Shown here: piece after piece, positions 53,392 to 61,855 of the stretch
Layout: every line of letters starts with the position of its first letter
How positions within the stretch are numbered: the stretch's first letter is position 1
Assembly (NCBI RefSeq): GCF_020386615.1
Contig: NZ_CP077769.1
Coordinates: 6,187,501 to 6,251,500 of the forward strand
Direction: 5' to 3'
Source of the DNA: Chitinophaga pendula
GTDB taxonomy: Bacteria > Bacteroidota > Bacteroidia > Chitinophagales > Chitinophagaceae
Length of the DNA: 64,000 nucleotides
Notes under the pieces: model-generated
Seen by the model: the letters and a program-made list of their open reading frames with translations, nothing else
What the model was told of the DNA's origin: nothing
Databases searched by the model: none
Position numbers and translations under genes: made by a program

Positions 53392-54894
53392 ATGTCTGAA
53401 CTTAAAATATACAACTCCCTCCACCGGCAAAAAGAGGTTTTTACGCCATTATACCCGGGACATGTGGGGATGTACGTGTGCGGACCTACCGTATCAGGCG
53501 AATCTCACCTGGGTCACGCCCGCCCCTACATCACCTTCGATGTCGTATTCAGATACCTCCAACACCTGGGGTATAAAGTGAGATACGTAAGAAATATCAC
53601 CGACGCCGGCCACTTCGAAGAAGAAGGCCGCGCCGCAGAAGATAAAATCGCAAAAGGCGCCCTCCTCGAAAAAATCGAACCCATGGAGCTGGTACAGAAA
53701 TATACCAACCTATACCACTGGGCCATGCTGCAATTCAATTGCCTCGAACCAAGCATAGAACCCACCGCCACCGGCCATATCATCGAACAGATCGAAATGA
53801 TCAAAAAGATCATCGCCAAAGGATACGCCTACGAAATCAACGGCAGCGTCTACTTCGACGTTAAAAAATACGCCGCCAACTACCAATACGGTATCCTCAG
53901 CGGCCGCATCCTCGAAGACATGCTCGAAACCACCCGCGAACTCGAAGGCCAGGACGAAAAAAATAACAAAGTCGACTTCGCCCTCTGGAAAAAAGCACCG
54001 CCCGAACACCTCATGAGATGGCCCAGCCCATGGGGCGAAGGATTCCCCGGATGGCATATCGAATGCTCCGCCATGAGCAGCAAATACCTCGGCAAACAAT
54101 TCGATATCCACGGCGGTGGAATGGACCTCCAATTCCCCCACCACGAATGCGAAATCGCACAAAGCGAAGTAGCCCACGATGAACTCATGGCCCGTTACTG
54201 GATGCATAACAACATGATCACCATCAACGGCCGTAAAATGGGTAAAGCGTATAACAATACCATTAAGCTGACAGAGATCTTTTCCGGCCAACATCCACTG
54301 CTGGAAAAACCCTACAGCCCCATGACCATCCGCTTCTTCGTACTGCAAACACACTACCGCGGTACACTCGACTTCTCCAATGAAGCACTCCAGGCCGCCG
54401 AAAAAGGCCTCCAACGCCTATGGGCAGCCTACGCCGTACTACAACAACTGTCGTACAACAATGCCTCCGGAGAACTCAACAAAGAACTCGACGCCCAAGT
54501 CCGCCAATGGTGCCACGAATGCGCCGAATTCATGTCCGACGACTTCAACACCGCCAAAGTACTGGCCAACCTCTTCGAACTCACCCCTGTCATCAACTCC
54601 CTAAAAGGAGGCCAGATCAAAATGCACGAACTGAGCGAAGACACCTTCCTCCTCCTGCAAAAAACCTGGAACACCTTCCTGATAGAAATACTGGCCCTCC
54701 GCCCGGAATCATTGACAGAAGATAACAACCTCCTGGATGGCGTACTCCAACTGCTAATAGATATGCGCAAAGAGGCCAAAACCCGAAAGGACTACGCCAC
54801 TTCAGATAAAATACGCAATCAGCTGATCGAGATAGGCGTCCAGCTCAAAGATGAAAAAGATGGCTCCGTGTCCTATACCCTCCAACAGGGATAA
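53392..54894 (+). CDS. cysS: Cysteinyl-tRNA synthetase
   Basis: Class I synthetase, 500 residues. The zinc and HIGH region is YVCGPTVSGESHLGHARPYITFD. WHIECSAMSSKYLGKQFDIHGGGMDLQFPHHECEIAQSE carries the other zinc ligands and the signature. The KMSKS-type loop reads KMGKAYNN, with Gly and Ala in the two Ser positions. LRFF-type motif TIRFFVLQTHYRGTLDFS and the C-terminal DALR-like and anticodon-binding helices follow. The altered KMSKS is worth noting but the gene is otherwise complete and presumably essential. Confidence 0.96.
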   Translation: MSELKIYNSLHRQKEVFTPLYPGHVGMYVCGPTVSGESHLGHARPYITFDVVFRYLQHLGYKVRYVRNITDAGHFEEEGRAAEDKIAKGALLEKIEPMELVQKYTNLYHWAMLQFNCLEPSIEPTATGHIIEQIEMIKKIIAKGYAYEINGSVYFDVKKYAANYQYGILSGRILEDMLETTRELEGQDEKNNKVDFALWKKAPPEHLMRWPSPWGEGFPGWHIECSAMSSKYLGKQFDIHGGGMDLQFPHHECEIAQSEVAHDELMARYWMHNNMITINGRKMGKAYNNTIKLTEIFSGQHPLLEKPYSPMTIRFFVLQTHYRGTLDFSNEALQAAEKGLQRLWAAYAVLQQLSYNNASGELNKELDAQVRQWCHECAEFMSDDFNTAKVLANLFELTPVINSLKGGQIKMHELSEDTFLLLQKTWNTFLIEILALRPESLTEDNNLLDGVLQLLIDMRKEAKTRKDYATSDKIRNQLIEIGVQLKDEKDGSVSYTLQQG

Positions 54895-54923
54895 ACACCA
54901 GCGCCAGTAAAGCAAATGATGTT

Positions 54924-55901
54924 ATGCGCAAACTCAGTAGTTTGATAGCAGTCCTGGCAATATATCTCGCCGCCTGCCAGTCAACAGGGAAGAAAGAAGA
55001 ACAAGCCGGCAACGAAACGCCAGCTACCACCAATAGCATACCCATACCAGCATTCCAGGCAGATAGCGCCTACGCCTACACGCAAAAACAGGTCAGCTTC
55101 GGCCCCCGGATACCTGGCACACCGGCACAACAACAATGTGCCGACTGGCTGCTGTCCGCCTTCCGACCTCTCGCCGATACCGTATACGTACAACGTACCA
55201 CCGTAGACGCTCCAGGCAAAAAAGGCGTCCCTTGTATCAATATCATCGCCACTTTCAACCCGGCAGCCACACAACGTATCCTGCTGCTCGCCCACTGGGA
55301 CACCCGCCCACATGCCGATCAGGATGCCTTCGATAAACAAAAAACACTCGACGGCGCCGACGATGGCGCCAGCGGCGTAGGTCTCCTCCTAGAAGCAGCC
55401 AGGCAGTTCCACCTCCAAAAACCTACCATCGGCGTCGATATACTCCTCACCGATGTAGAAGACATGGGCGTCAGCGAAAATGAAGATAGCTACTGCCTCG
55501 GCACACAATACTGGGCCAAAAACCCACACGTACCAGGCTATAAAGCCAACTACGGCATCCTGTTCGACATGGTAGGCGGCCGCGGCTCCCAGTTCTACAT
55601 GGAAGCCGCCTCCCGCCAATACGCCTATGGCCCCATGAAAGCCTTCTGGGATGTCGCCAACAGCCTCGGTTACTCCGACCTGTTCCGATATGAAAACAAT
55701 GGCGCCGGCATCACCGACGACCACATCTACGTCAATACACTGGCTAAGATCCCCACCTTCGATATCATCGCCCTCCAAGCCAACGGCGGATTCGCCCCAC
55801 ACTGGCATACACAAAACGATAATATTAGCGTGATAGATCCGCGTACACTCAAAGCAGTAGGCCAAACCCTCCTGCAAGTCATCTACGCCAAGCCTTTCTG
55901 A
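54924..55901 (+). CDS. M28-family lipoprotein, glutaminyl-cyclase-like
   Basis: 325 residues with lipoprotein signal MRKLSSLIAVLAIYLAAC. The zinc ligands of the M28/glutaminyl cyclase fold are visible: AHWDTRPHAD, LDGADDGASGVGLLLE (Asp), TDVEDMG (Glu), and GFAPHWHTQNDN (His). Having one metal-type arrangement HWDTRPHAD...DDGASG suggests a glutaminyl-peptide cyclotransferase or aminopeptidase acting in the periplasm; both occur in Bacteroidota and cannot be told apart here. It starts 29 bases after cysS. Confidence 0.88.
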   Translation: MRKLSSLIAVLAIYLAACQSTGKKEEQAGNETPATTNSIPIPAFQADSAYAYTQKQVSFGPRIPGTPAQQQCADWLLSAFRPLADTVYVQRTTVDAPGKKGVPCINIIATFNPAATQRILLLAHWDTRPHADQDAFDKQKTLDGADDGASGVGLLLEAARQFHLQKPTIGVDILLTDVEDMGVSENEDSYCLGTQYWAKNPHVPGYKANYGILFDMVGGRGSQFYMEAASRQYAYGPMKAFWDVANSLGYSDLFRYENNGAGITDDHIYVNTLAKIPTFDIIALQANGGFAPHWHTQNDNISVIDPRTLKAVGQTLLQVIYAKPF

Positions 55902-55912
55902 TAAAAATACCC

Positions 55913-55945
55913 GCGTAGTACGGACCCTCAAACCCCGTACTACGC
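55913..55945. terminator. Hairpin after the M28-type gene
   Basis: GCGTAGTACGG / CCGTACTACGC, an 11-bp perfect stem with an 11-base loop, 12 bases past the stop. No long T run follows on the plus strand. Confidence 0.65.
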
Positions 55946-56007
55946 TTACTAACTACCCACTGCTGACACTAAGACGAAATATTGATTCACATCTAATCAT
56001 TTGTCTT

Positions 56008-56613
56008 ATGTACATCGCACACCTCTCGAAAGATAAGTACCTGGCTACCATCATCCAGGCGCCCTTGCAGGAACTCACGTTGCGCAAGAATATCGCCATG
56101 CAGCTCATAGGCGCCATCATGAGCCAGCAGCTATCCGTCAAAGTGGCCAATATCATTTACCAACGCTTCCTCGATCTATACGATGGAAAAGTACCAACAC
56201 CACAACAGGTAATCGATACGCCCGCACCCACACTACGCGCCATCGGCCTCTCCAATGCCAAAGTCAGCTACGTACACAACGTAGCCCGCTTCGTCATAGA
56301 AGAAAAACTGACCGATAAGAAACTACACAAAATGAATGACGAAGAGGTCATCACATACCTCACCCGCATCAAAGGTGTCGGTAAATGGACCGTAGAAATG
56401 CTGCTGATGTTCGACCTCGGCCGGGAAGATATCTTCTCCATCGACGACCTCGGCATACAACAGGCAATGATCAAACTATATAGGATCAAAAAAACCAACG
56501 ATAAAAAAGCATTACGGCTCCGACTGCTCAAGATATCCGCTAAATGGGCGCCCTACCGCTCCCATGCCTGCCGCTACCTCTGGGCCTGGAAAGACATGAA
56601 ACCCGTCGTATGA
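56008..56613 (+). CDS. alkA: DNA-3-methyladenine glycosylase II
   Basis: Removes alkylated purines from DNA. 201 residues, HhH-GPD superfamily without the N-terminal beta domain of E. coli AlkA. The helix-hairpin-helix is TRIKGVGKWTVEMLLMF (119-135) and the catalytic Asp is in FSIDDLGIQQAM (Asp147). AMQLIGAIMSQQLSVKVANIIYQRF is the conserved N-terminal helix. Its stop overlaps the next gene by ATGA, so both are translated together. Confidence 0.94.
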   Translation: MYIAHLSKDKYLATIIQAPLQELTLRKNIAMQLIGAIMSQQLSVKVANIIYQRFLDLYDGKVPTPQQVIDTPAPTLRAIGLSNAKVSYVHNVARFVIEEKLTDKKLHKMNDEEVITYLTRIKGVGKWTVEMLLMFDLGREDIFSIDDLGIQQAMIKLYRIKKTNDKKALRLRLLKISAKWAPYRSHACRYLWAWKDMKPVV

Positions 56614-57248
56614 GTATAAATAGACAACTACCCTTCTTCCACGAACCGGAACACCAGCTGATCACCTTGCAGGATGGCCTGCTGCACTACTACCCGTCCT
56701 TCTTTCCCCCACAGGAAGCAGACAACTGGATGCAACAACTTCTCAACGAAGTCAGCTGGCAACAGGAACACATCATCATCTATGGCAAACAGGTGCCGTT
56801 CCCTCGCCTCATGGCCTGGTACGGCGATGCCGGCAGCAACTACGCCTTCTCCGGCAACACCTACTCCCCAAAACCCTGGATACCAGTGTTATCCACCATC
56901 CAGTCCCGTATAGAAGCAGTCAGCCACACTACCTTTAATAGCGTGCTGCTCAACTACTACCGGAATGGCCAGGACTCCATGGGATGGCATGCCGACGACG
57001 AACCCGAACTGGGCCGCAACCCCATCATCGCTTCCGTCAACCTCGGCGCCACCCGCCGATTTCAGCTAAGGCACAAACAAGACCACCAACGCACCGCCAC
57101 CGTCGATCTGCAACATGGCTCCCTGCTCATCATGACCGGCCCGTTGCAACATCACTGGCAACACCAGGTACCCAAAACCAAACGACCCGTCCCTGCCAGG
57201 ATCAACCTCACCTTCCGGCATATCTTCCCCCCTGCGCAGATAGAATAG
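56610..57248 (+). CDS. AlkB-family Fe(II)/2-oxoglutarate dioxygenase
   Basis: 212 residues from the ATG at 56610, which overlaps the alkA stop as ATGA. An in-frame upstream ATG lies inside alkA and is less likely. Iron ligands are His127 and Asp129 (GWHADDEPELG) and His185 (HHWQHQVPK). Arg197 and Arg203 in PARINLTFR bind 2-oxoglutarate. LMAWYGD and YYRNGQDSMGWHADD are typical of AlkB-type DNA dealkylases. It repairs 1-methyladenine/3-methylcytosine oxidatively, complementing the glycosylase. Confidence 0.93.
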   Translation: MSINRQLPFFHEPEHQLITLQDGLLHYYPSFFPPQEADNWMQQLLNEVSWQQEHIIIYGKQVPFPRLMAWYGDAGSNYAFSGNTYSPKPWIPVLSTIQSRIEAVSHTTFNSVLLNYYRNGQDSMGWHADDEPELGRNPIIASVNLGATRRFQLRHKQDHQRTATVDLQHGSLLIMTGPLQHHWQHQVPKTKRPVPARINLTFRHIFPPAQIE

Positions 57249-57319
57249 CGTCTTTACTTAATAACTTTATACCGCAATCATGCAGCATCGTTACTATCCT
57301 TTGATTAAAAACATATCCT

Positions 57320-58192
57320 ATGCGACACCCTGTTCTACTGATCGGAAACGATATCAATAACCTGTCTCCCGGCCAAAGCTGGAAAGACCTGCTGCTCGAC
57401 ATACTCGACTTCTCCCACACCCGCGAACGCGTCGAACTCGATCCTAAAAAACCGTTTCCACTACTGTATGAAGAAATATTCCTCACCGGTATCCGCCTCA
57501 ACCAACTGAAAGAACCGGCGCTGAAAGCCTTCATCGCAGAGAAAACTGGCGCCATCCGCGAAAATGAGATACACGCACGCATCCGCGCACTCGAACCAGC
57601 ACATATCCTCACCACCAACTACGAATTCACCCTAGAAGGAAAAATCCCTGCCCATCACAACAGCCTCATCACCGAACGTTTCTACAGCATATTCCGCCGG
57701 TATAAAGTAGGCCCTACCTACTTCTGGCATATCCATGGCGATTGCAATAACCCCATGAGCATCAATCTCGGGTTCGAACACTATGGCGGCCAGCTCCAGC
57801 AAATGCGCAACTACGTAGTCTCCGGCACCACCTACTCCAGCGCCAAAGCACCCAAACTTCCCCTCATCAGACGCCTCCAACACGAACAGCTCAACGGCGA
57901 CTCCTGGCTCGATTTCTTCTTTACACACGACATCCACATCTTCGGCCTCTCCCTCGACTTCGTCGAAACAGACCTCTGGTGGCTGCTCACCTATCGCGCC
58001 CGGCAAAAATTCCAACGCAACACCATCCCCGTCAATAATACCCTCTACTACTACATCCCCTCCACCCTCGTAGCCGACTCTAAATTCAAACTGGATATGC
58101 TCGCCGCCAACGATGTCAAAGTAGTAGAAATCGAAGCCCCGGGCAAACTCGAATACTACCTCGAAATACTGCAACGGATCAAACGCATCTGA
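57320..58192 (+). CDS. SIR2-like (NADase-type) stand-alone protein
   Basis: 290 residues. The N-terminus PVLLIGNDINNLSPGQSWKDLLLDIL fits the Rossmann entry of SIR2-like proteins; the NAD-contact HILTTNYEFTLE (Asn100, TTNYD with Glu for Asp) and WHIHGD (His137, His139) carry the residues used for NAD hydrolysis in Thoeris and related systems. IFGLSLDFVETDLWWLL is the last NAD-pocket motif. There is no fused helicase, TIR or sensor. Such proteins sometimes act in phage defence, but the neighbours are DNA alkylation repair genes 72 bases upstream and lipoproteins downstream, so a defence role is only a possibility. Confidence 0.82.
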   Translation: MRHPVLLIGNDINNLSPGQSWKDLLLDILDFSHTRERVELDPKKPFPLLYEEIFLTGIRLNQLKEPALKAFIAEKTGAIRENEIHARIRALEPAHILTTNYEFTLEGKIPAHHNSLITERFYSIFRRYKVGPTYFWHIHGDCNNPMSINLGFEHYGGQLQQMRNYVVSGTTYSSAKAPKLPLIRRLQHEQLNGDSWLDFFFTHDIHIFGLSLDFVETDLWWLLTYRARQKFQRNTIPVNNTLYYYIPSTLVADSKFKLDMLAANDVKVVEIEAPGKLEYYLEILQRIKRI

Positions 58193-58250
58193 CAACCTCC
58201 TTCCTCGCGATAACACCTATCCTTGGCAGGTTTTTTGGTACATAGGAAAC

Positions 58251-58751
58251 ATGACACGCAAAATGATTATTCCGCTTTTCAGCCTGGCCATCGCCGCTGC
58301 TGCCTGCCAATCCGGGAACACCCAACAGAATGGCAGCAATACAACAGACAGTACCGCACATAATGACACCTCCGCTCAGGCACCACCACCACCAGGTATC
58401 CCCCTGCAGCAGTGCTACAGGCAAATTGAAGGCAAAGACACCGCTCTTTTGTCACTGGCCGTCGACAACGAACATGCAACCGGTAAACTCAGCTACCTCC
58501 GCTACGAAAAAGATAGTAACAAAGGCACCTTCGATGGTGTTATAAAGAATAATATCTTGCGTGCAGAATATGAATTCATGAGTGAAGGCGTCACCAGCAA
58601 AAGAAAGGTCGTATTCAAAAAAGAGGGCGATAAATGGCTGGAAGCCATCCCGTCCAACCTAGATAAAGAAGGACTACCCGTATATACAGAAAAAGACGAA
58701 CAGCTAAAATTCAACCAGACGCCATTCACCAACATCGAGTGCAGGGACTAA
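58251..58751 (+). CDS. Small lipoprotein of unknown function
   Basis: 166 residues with signal peptide MTRKMIIPLFSLAIAAAACQ and lipobox AAAC. After a Thr/Asn/Ser-rich linker and a Pro run there is a compact domain CYRQIEGKDTALLSLAVDNEHATGKLSYLRYEKDSNKGTFDGVIKNNILRAEY, a beta pattern seen in other Bacteroidota lipoproteins, and the end contains a second Cys (ECRD), so a disulfide with the first mature Cys is possible. No family is assigned. Confidence 0.8.
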   Translation: MTRKMIIPLFSLAIAAAACQSGNTQQNGSNTTDSTAHNDTSAQAPPPPGIPLQQCYRQIEGKDTALLSLAVDNEHATGKLSYLRYEKDSNKGTFDGVIKNNILRAEYEFMSEGVTSKRKVVFKKEGDKWLEAIPSNLDKEGLPVYTEKDEQLKFNQTPFTNIECRD

Positions 58752-58789
58752 GGTAGCAGATCCGGATCACCACATAAAACCAGCCCCTT

Positions 58790-59524
58790 ATGATCACAAA
58801 GCTCGCCATCGCACTGGCAACAGTACTCCTCGCCAACACCTGCAACTCAGGCAAAGGCCTGCAGGAAACCTTACTCATCAAAGAGAACAAAGTACCCTGC
58901 ACCGGCGTAGGCCCGATGGAATGTATGCAGGTCCGGCACGAACAAGATTCCACCTGGACACTGTTCTACGATAGCATCGAAGGTTTCGACTTCGAACCGG
59001 GATACACCTATAAACTGCGTGTCGCCGTCACCAAAGTCGATAACCCACCGGCAGATGCATCCGCACTCCGGTACAAACTGGTCAAAGTCCTGGAAAAAAC
59101 ACCGGCCACCACCGCCACTCCGGCACCCGTACCCGATGGAGACCGGACCAATCCCTGGCGCTTTATCGCCGCCAGAAGATGGGCCCTCATCCAACTGAAT
59201 GGTAAAACCCTCACCGCTCCTTCAGATATGTGGATCGAATTCGATCCAAACAACATGAAGATCCATGGCAACGGCGGCTGCAACCTCCTCTCAGGCGCCT
59301 ACGAAAGCTCCGATACAACCATCACATTCCAGCAGGTGGTCAGCACCCGCAAAGCTTGTATCGAACAGGAAGCCAACGAAAGAGAAAGCGCCTTCCTCCG
59401 CCTCCTCGATAGCCACACCTATCGCTTCGATGTTGCCGATCAGACACTCAACCTCTACGATAGCGGCAAGATCATACTAATGTTCGGCATGCAGGAAAAA
59501 CCAGTAGACCCCACCCGGCAATAA
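58790..59524 (+). CDS. Lipoprotein with DUF4377 and META domains
   Basis: 244 residues; signal MITKLAIALATVLLANTC. Residues about 28-105 match DUF4377 (KVPCTGVGPMECMQVRHE, FEPGYTYKLRVAVTKV), and residues 120-240 match the META domain (RRWALIQLNGKTLTAPSDMWIEFDPNNMKIHGNGGCNLLSGAYE, with VVSTRKACIEQEANERESAFLRLLDSHTYRF). META proteins such as HslJ are heat- or antibiotic-stress linked. A terminator stem of 20 bp follows. Confidence 0.9.
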   Translation: MITKLAIALATVLLANTCNSGKGLQETLLIKENKVPCTGVGPMECMQVRHEQDSTWTLFYDSIEGFDFEPGYTYKLRVAVTKVDNPPADASALRYKLVKVLEKTPATTATPAPVPDGDRTNPWRFIAARRWALIQLNGKTLTAPSDMWIEFDPNNMKIHGNGGCNLLSGAYESSDTTITFQQVVSTRKACIEQEANERESAFLRLLDSHTYRFDVADQTLNLYDSGKIILMFGMQEKPVDPTRQ

Positions 59525-59564
59525 AAACACATATAAATAACTGGCAATAAACACACATATCAAT

Positions 59565-59608
59565 AAAAAGACAGGGCCTGAAGTCGTTACTTCAGGCCCT
59601 GTCTTTTT
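59565..59608. terminator. Strong bidirectional terminator
   Basis: A 20-bp perfect inverted repeat (59565-59584 and 59589-59608) with loop CGTT and A/T tracts on both outer sides, between the META gene (plus) and the VOC gene (minus). Confidence 0.95.
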
Positions 59609-59640
59609 ACCGTCTTTTATCACCTTAAATATCGCTAGTC

Positions 59641-59700
59641 TACCATAGCACCTGCCCATGGTAACACCGGTTACCATCGCATCTCTTTACCATAGCACCT
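59641..59700. repeat. Palindrome flanked by 13-bp direct repeats
   Basis: TACCATAGCACCT occurs at 59641-59653 and 59688-59700. Between them ATGGTAAC / GTTACCAT (59658-59665, 59670-59677) form a palindrome around ACCG. It lies between convergent genes, just past the terminator, and its right copy touches the VOC stop. Confidence 0.85.
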
Positions 59701-59702
59701 GG

Positions 59703-60128
59703 TTACGGAAACCGTACCTGGCCGTTCGCATCCGGAATAAGATGAGGATTATAAGCCACTTCAAATAAATGCCCTTCCGGATCACGGAAATACCCACTGT
59801 AACCACCCCAGAATACATCCTGCGCAGGCTTCACAATAGTAGCACCTGCTGCAGCTGCCGTAGCCAGTACCTGGTCCACCTCCGCCTTATCCACCCCATT
59901 ATAAGCCAGCGTCACCCCACGAAACCCTTCACCCGCCGCAGGGATCGTCACATCCTCGGCCAGCAGTTCCCAGGGGTACAGCGCCAGCCCCACACCATTA
60001 TTCAATTGAAAAAAGATAATCTGCTCCTGGCTGGCAGAAGAACAGGTCCAGCCCAATGCTTCATAAAAAGCTTTCGCCCGCGCCAGGTCATGCACACCCA
60101 GGGTAATTAAGGTCAGCTGCTGCTTCAT
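59703..60128 (-). CDS. VOC-superfamily (glyoxalase/bleomycin-resistance) protein
   Basis: 141 residues with two paired beta-alpha-beta-beta-beta modules: LTLITLGVHDLARAKAFYEALGWTC and ATIVKPAQDVFWGGYSGYFRDPEGHLFEVAYNPH. The metal-ligand Glu is in HLFEVAY. The family covers glyoxalases, dioxygenases and drug-binding proteins; substrate cannot be stated. It lies 72 bases after the AraC-type regulator on the same strand and is probably cotranscribed with it. Confidence 0.9.
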   Translation of the reverse strand: MKQQLTLITLGVHDLARAKAFYEALGWTCSSASQEQIIFFQLNNGVGLALYPWELLAEDVTIPAAGEGFRGVTLAYNGVDKAEVDQVLATAAAAGATIVKPAQDVFWGGYSGYFRDPEGHLFEVAYNPHLIPDANGQVRFP

Positions 60129-60200
60129 AATATTCGTTTTTGTATACGGACAAAGTTAAACAACCTGGCCTCGGAACCGTTTGTAAAAAAACGACAATCC

Positions 60201-60938
60201 TCAACGCCGCTCACTGGGCGACTGTCCCGCATATCGCCGGAATGCCTTCGTAAAATGAGCATGATCATAATAACCGGCAGCCAGTGCAATCTCCAGTAAA
60301 GTACCCCCAGCAGGATCTTTCAACAACCGCTTCGCCGCCAGGAAACGAAAGATCCCTCCCATCTCCTTCGCACTCACCCCCACCTCCCGTAGGAACACCC
60401 GCTCAAAACTACGGGGACTCATATATACAGCCTGCGCCAGCGTAGGTATCGTACATTTCCCCTCCGCAGCCCGCAGCGCAGATAAAGCCGCCCATACCCG
60501 CTGCGTATCGGGATGCACATCCGGCAAATAAGCCAACAACCACTCCTCCACACAACGAAGCTGCAACGCCAGGTCAGTGAGGCCCGCTAACCGCTCCTGC
60601 AACATATAAAACTGCCGCAAAGACAAATCCCGCAACGTATAACGCTGATCCGTCAAAGCCGCCATCGGCAACCGGCAATAAGCCGATAACCCGCCCGGCT
60701 TGAACCGTATTCCCAGTAAGGCAGCACCTGGCAAAGCAATCACATCATTGTATACGGTCATCGTACCGATCACCAGCCCATCCCCCGCCAGCATCCCTCC
60801 ACCAGTATGGAAAATGATATCCGCACAGCTGTCCGGCAATATCCGCAACGCCCTGACCGTAGCCCCGGCATGAGCCGATACCCAATACGCATCCACATAT
60901 CGCTGCAATAACACAGAGGGTCGAAATTCCTTGTACAT
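60201..60938 (-). CDS. AraC-family transcriptional regulator with DUF6597-type N-terminus
   Basis: 245 residues. The N-terminal half FRPSVLLQRYVDAYWVSAHAG...LRILPDSCADIIFHTGGG is the DUF6597 sensory beta-barrel; the C-terminal 100 residues are the AraC double helix-turn-helix (IPTLAQAVYMSPRSFERVFLREVGVSAKEMGGIFRFLAAKRLL and LEIALAAGYYDHAHFTKAFRRYAGQSPSE). It is divergent from the SRPBCC gene (147 bases) and upstream of the VOC gene, so both are candidate targets. Confidence 0.92.
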   Translation of the reverse strand: MYKEFRPSVLLQRYVDAYWVSAHAGATVRALRILPDSCADIIFHTGGGMLAGDGLVIGTMTVYNDVIALPGAALLGIRFKPGGLSAYCRLPMAALTDQRYTLRDLSLRQFYMLQERLAGLTDLALQLRCVEEWLLAYLPDVHPDTQRVWAALSALRAAEGKCTIPTLAQAVYMSPRSFERVFLREVGVSAKEMGGIFRFLAAKRLLKDPAGGTLLEIALAAGYYDHAHFTKAFRRYAGQSPSERR

Positions 60939-61084
60939 ACTTTACAAGTCAATGATTATTTAACAATTTCGGTCCACAGCATCCTCCAAACATATGTACC
61001 TTTATATAAAGCTTCCTATCAAGAGCCATACACTACACATAACATATTCGCCGCCATAAAAGTAACTACTAATACCCGACAATT

Positions 61085-61585
61085 ATGCATACACAATCAT
61101 GGAGTCGATTCACGAGGCGTATAGCAATAGAAGCTGCCCCCAAAGCTATCTACGATGCATTTATCATACCGGCACAACTGGAAAAATGGTTCCTCCGGCA
61201 GGCAAGATTCATACAACAGGATGGACAACAACGTAAACCGCACCTGCCCGTACAAATAGGCGATACCTACCTCTGGCGCTGGTATGGACACCCCGATGAA
61301 ATAACAGAACAAGGCACTATACTTGAAATGAATGGAAAGGATCGTTTGCGTTTTTCATTCGGGAAGGCAGGGATCGTAACCATACAGATCCGGCATGAAC
61401 AGGGAAAATATATATTGGAATTAACACAGGAAGAGATCCCCTTTCACGAACAACCGGAACATAACCTACACCTGGATTGCTCCAATGGCTGGACATTTTA
61501 CATGACTAACCTGAAATCTATACTGGAAGGCGGCATCGATCTACGCAACAAAGACGAGCAGCTAAAAGAAGTAATCAATGCATAA
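61085..61585 (+). CDS. SRPBCC/AHSA1-type START-fold protein
   Basis: 166 residues of the activator-of-Hsp90/polyketide-cyclase type: FTRRIAIEAAPKAIYDAFIIPAQLEKWFLRQARF, then beta strands with YLWRWYG, GTILEMNGKDRLRFSF, and a long C-terminal helix GWTFYMTNLKSILEGGIDL. A hydrophobic ligand cavity is expected. The last codons (KEVINA) are where a set of degenerate 24-bp repeats starts and continues past the stop. A TACCTTTA promoter-like element lies about 80 bases upstream. Confidence 0.88.
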   Translation: MHTQSWSRFTRRIAIEAAPKAIYDAFIIPAQLEKWFLRQARFIQQDGQQRKPHLPVQIGDTYLWRWYGHPDEITEQGTILEMNGKDRLRFSFGKAGIVTIQIRHEQGKYILELTQEEIPFHEQPEHNLHLDCSNGWTFYMTNLKSILEGGIDLRNKDEQLKEVINA

Positions 61586-61683
61586 AACATGGAAGCAGTC
61601 ATCGATGCATACTAGGAAGTAATCATCGTATAGCGAAAGAAAGTGAGCAATGCATCCTGAAAAAAGTAGCAATGCATAAAAAG
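61568..61683 (+). repeat. Degenerate 24-bp tandem repeat from the end of the SRPBCC gene into the spacer
   Basis: Five units begin near 61568, 61592, 61616, 61639 and 61663, spaced 24, 24, 23 and 24. Each has the core GAAGNAATCNATGCAT or a variant (GCAGTCATCGATGCAT, GTAATCATCGTAT, GTGAGCAATGCAT, GTAGCAATGCAT). The first unit codes for the last residues and stop of the gene. Beyond the array, 61684-61855 shows nothing further. Confidence 0.8.
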
Positions 61684-61855
61684 GAAAAGGAGGAGTATAC
61701 AAACAATAAAAGGTAACAAGGAGTACAACATATCCCGGATAGATCGATGCTAGGCATGCGACCATTATGTCATCACTGCTTGGTCTTTCCTATTGAAAGC
61801 AACTCCTCCTCGTAGGCCCGTAGTAATGGGTATACTATTCATATGCCCTTACCCG

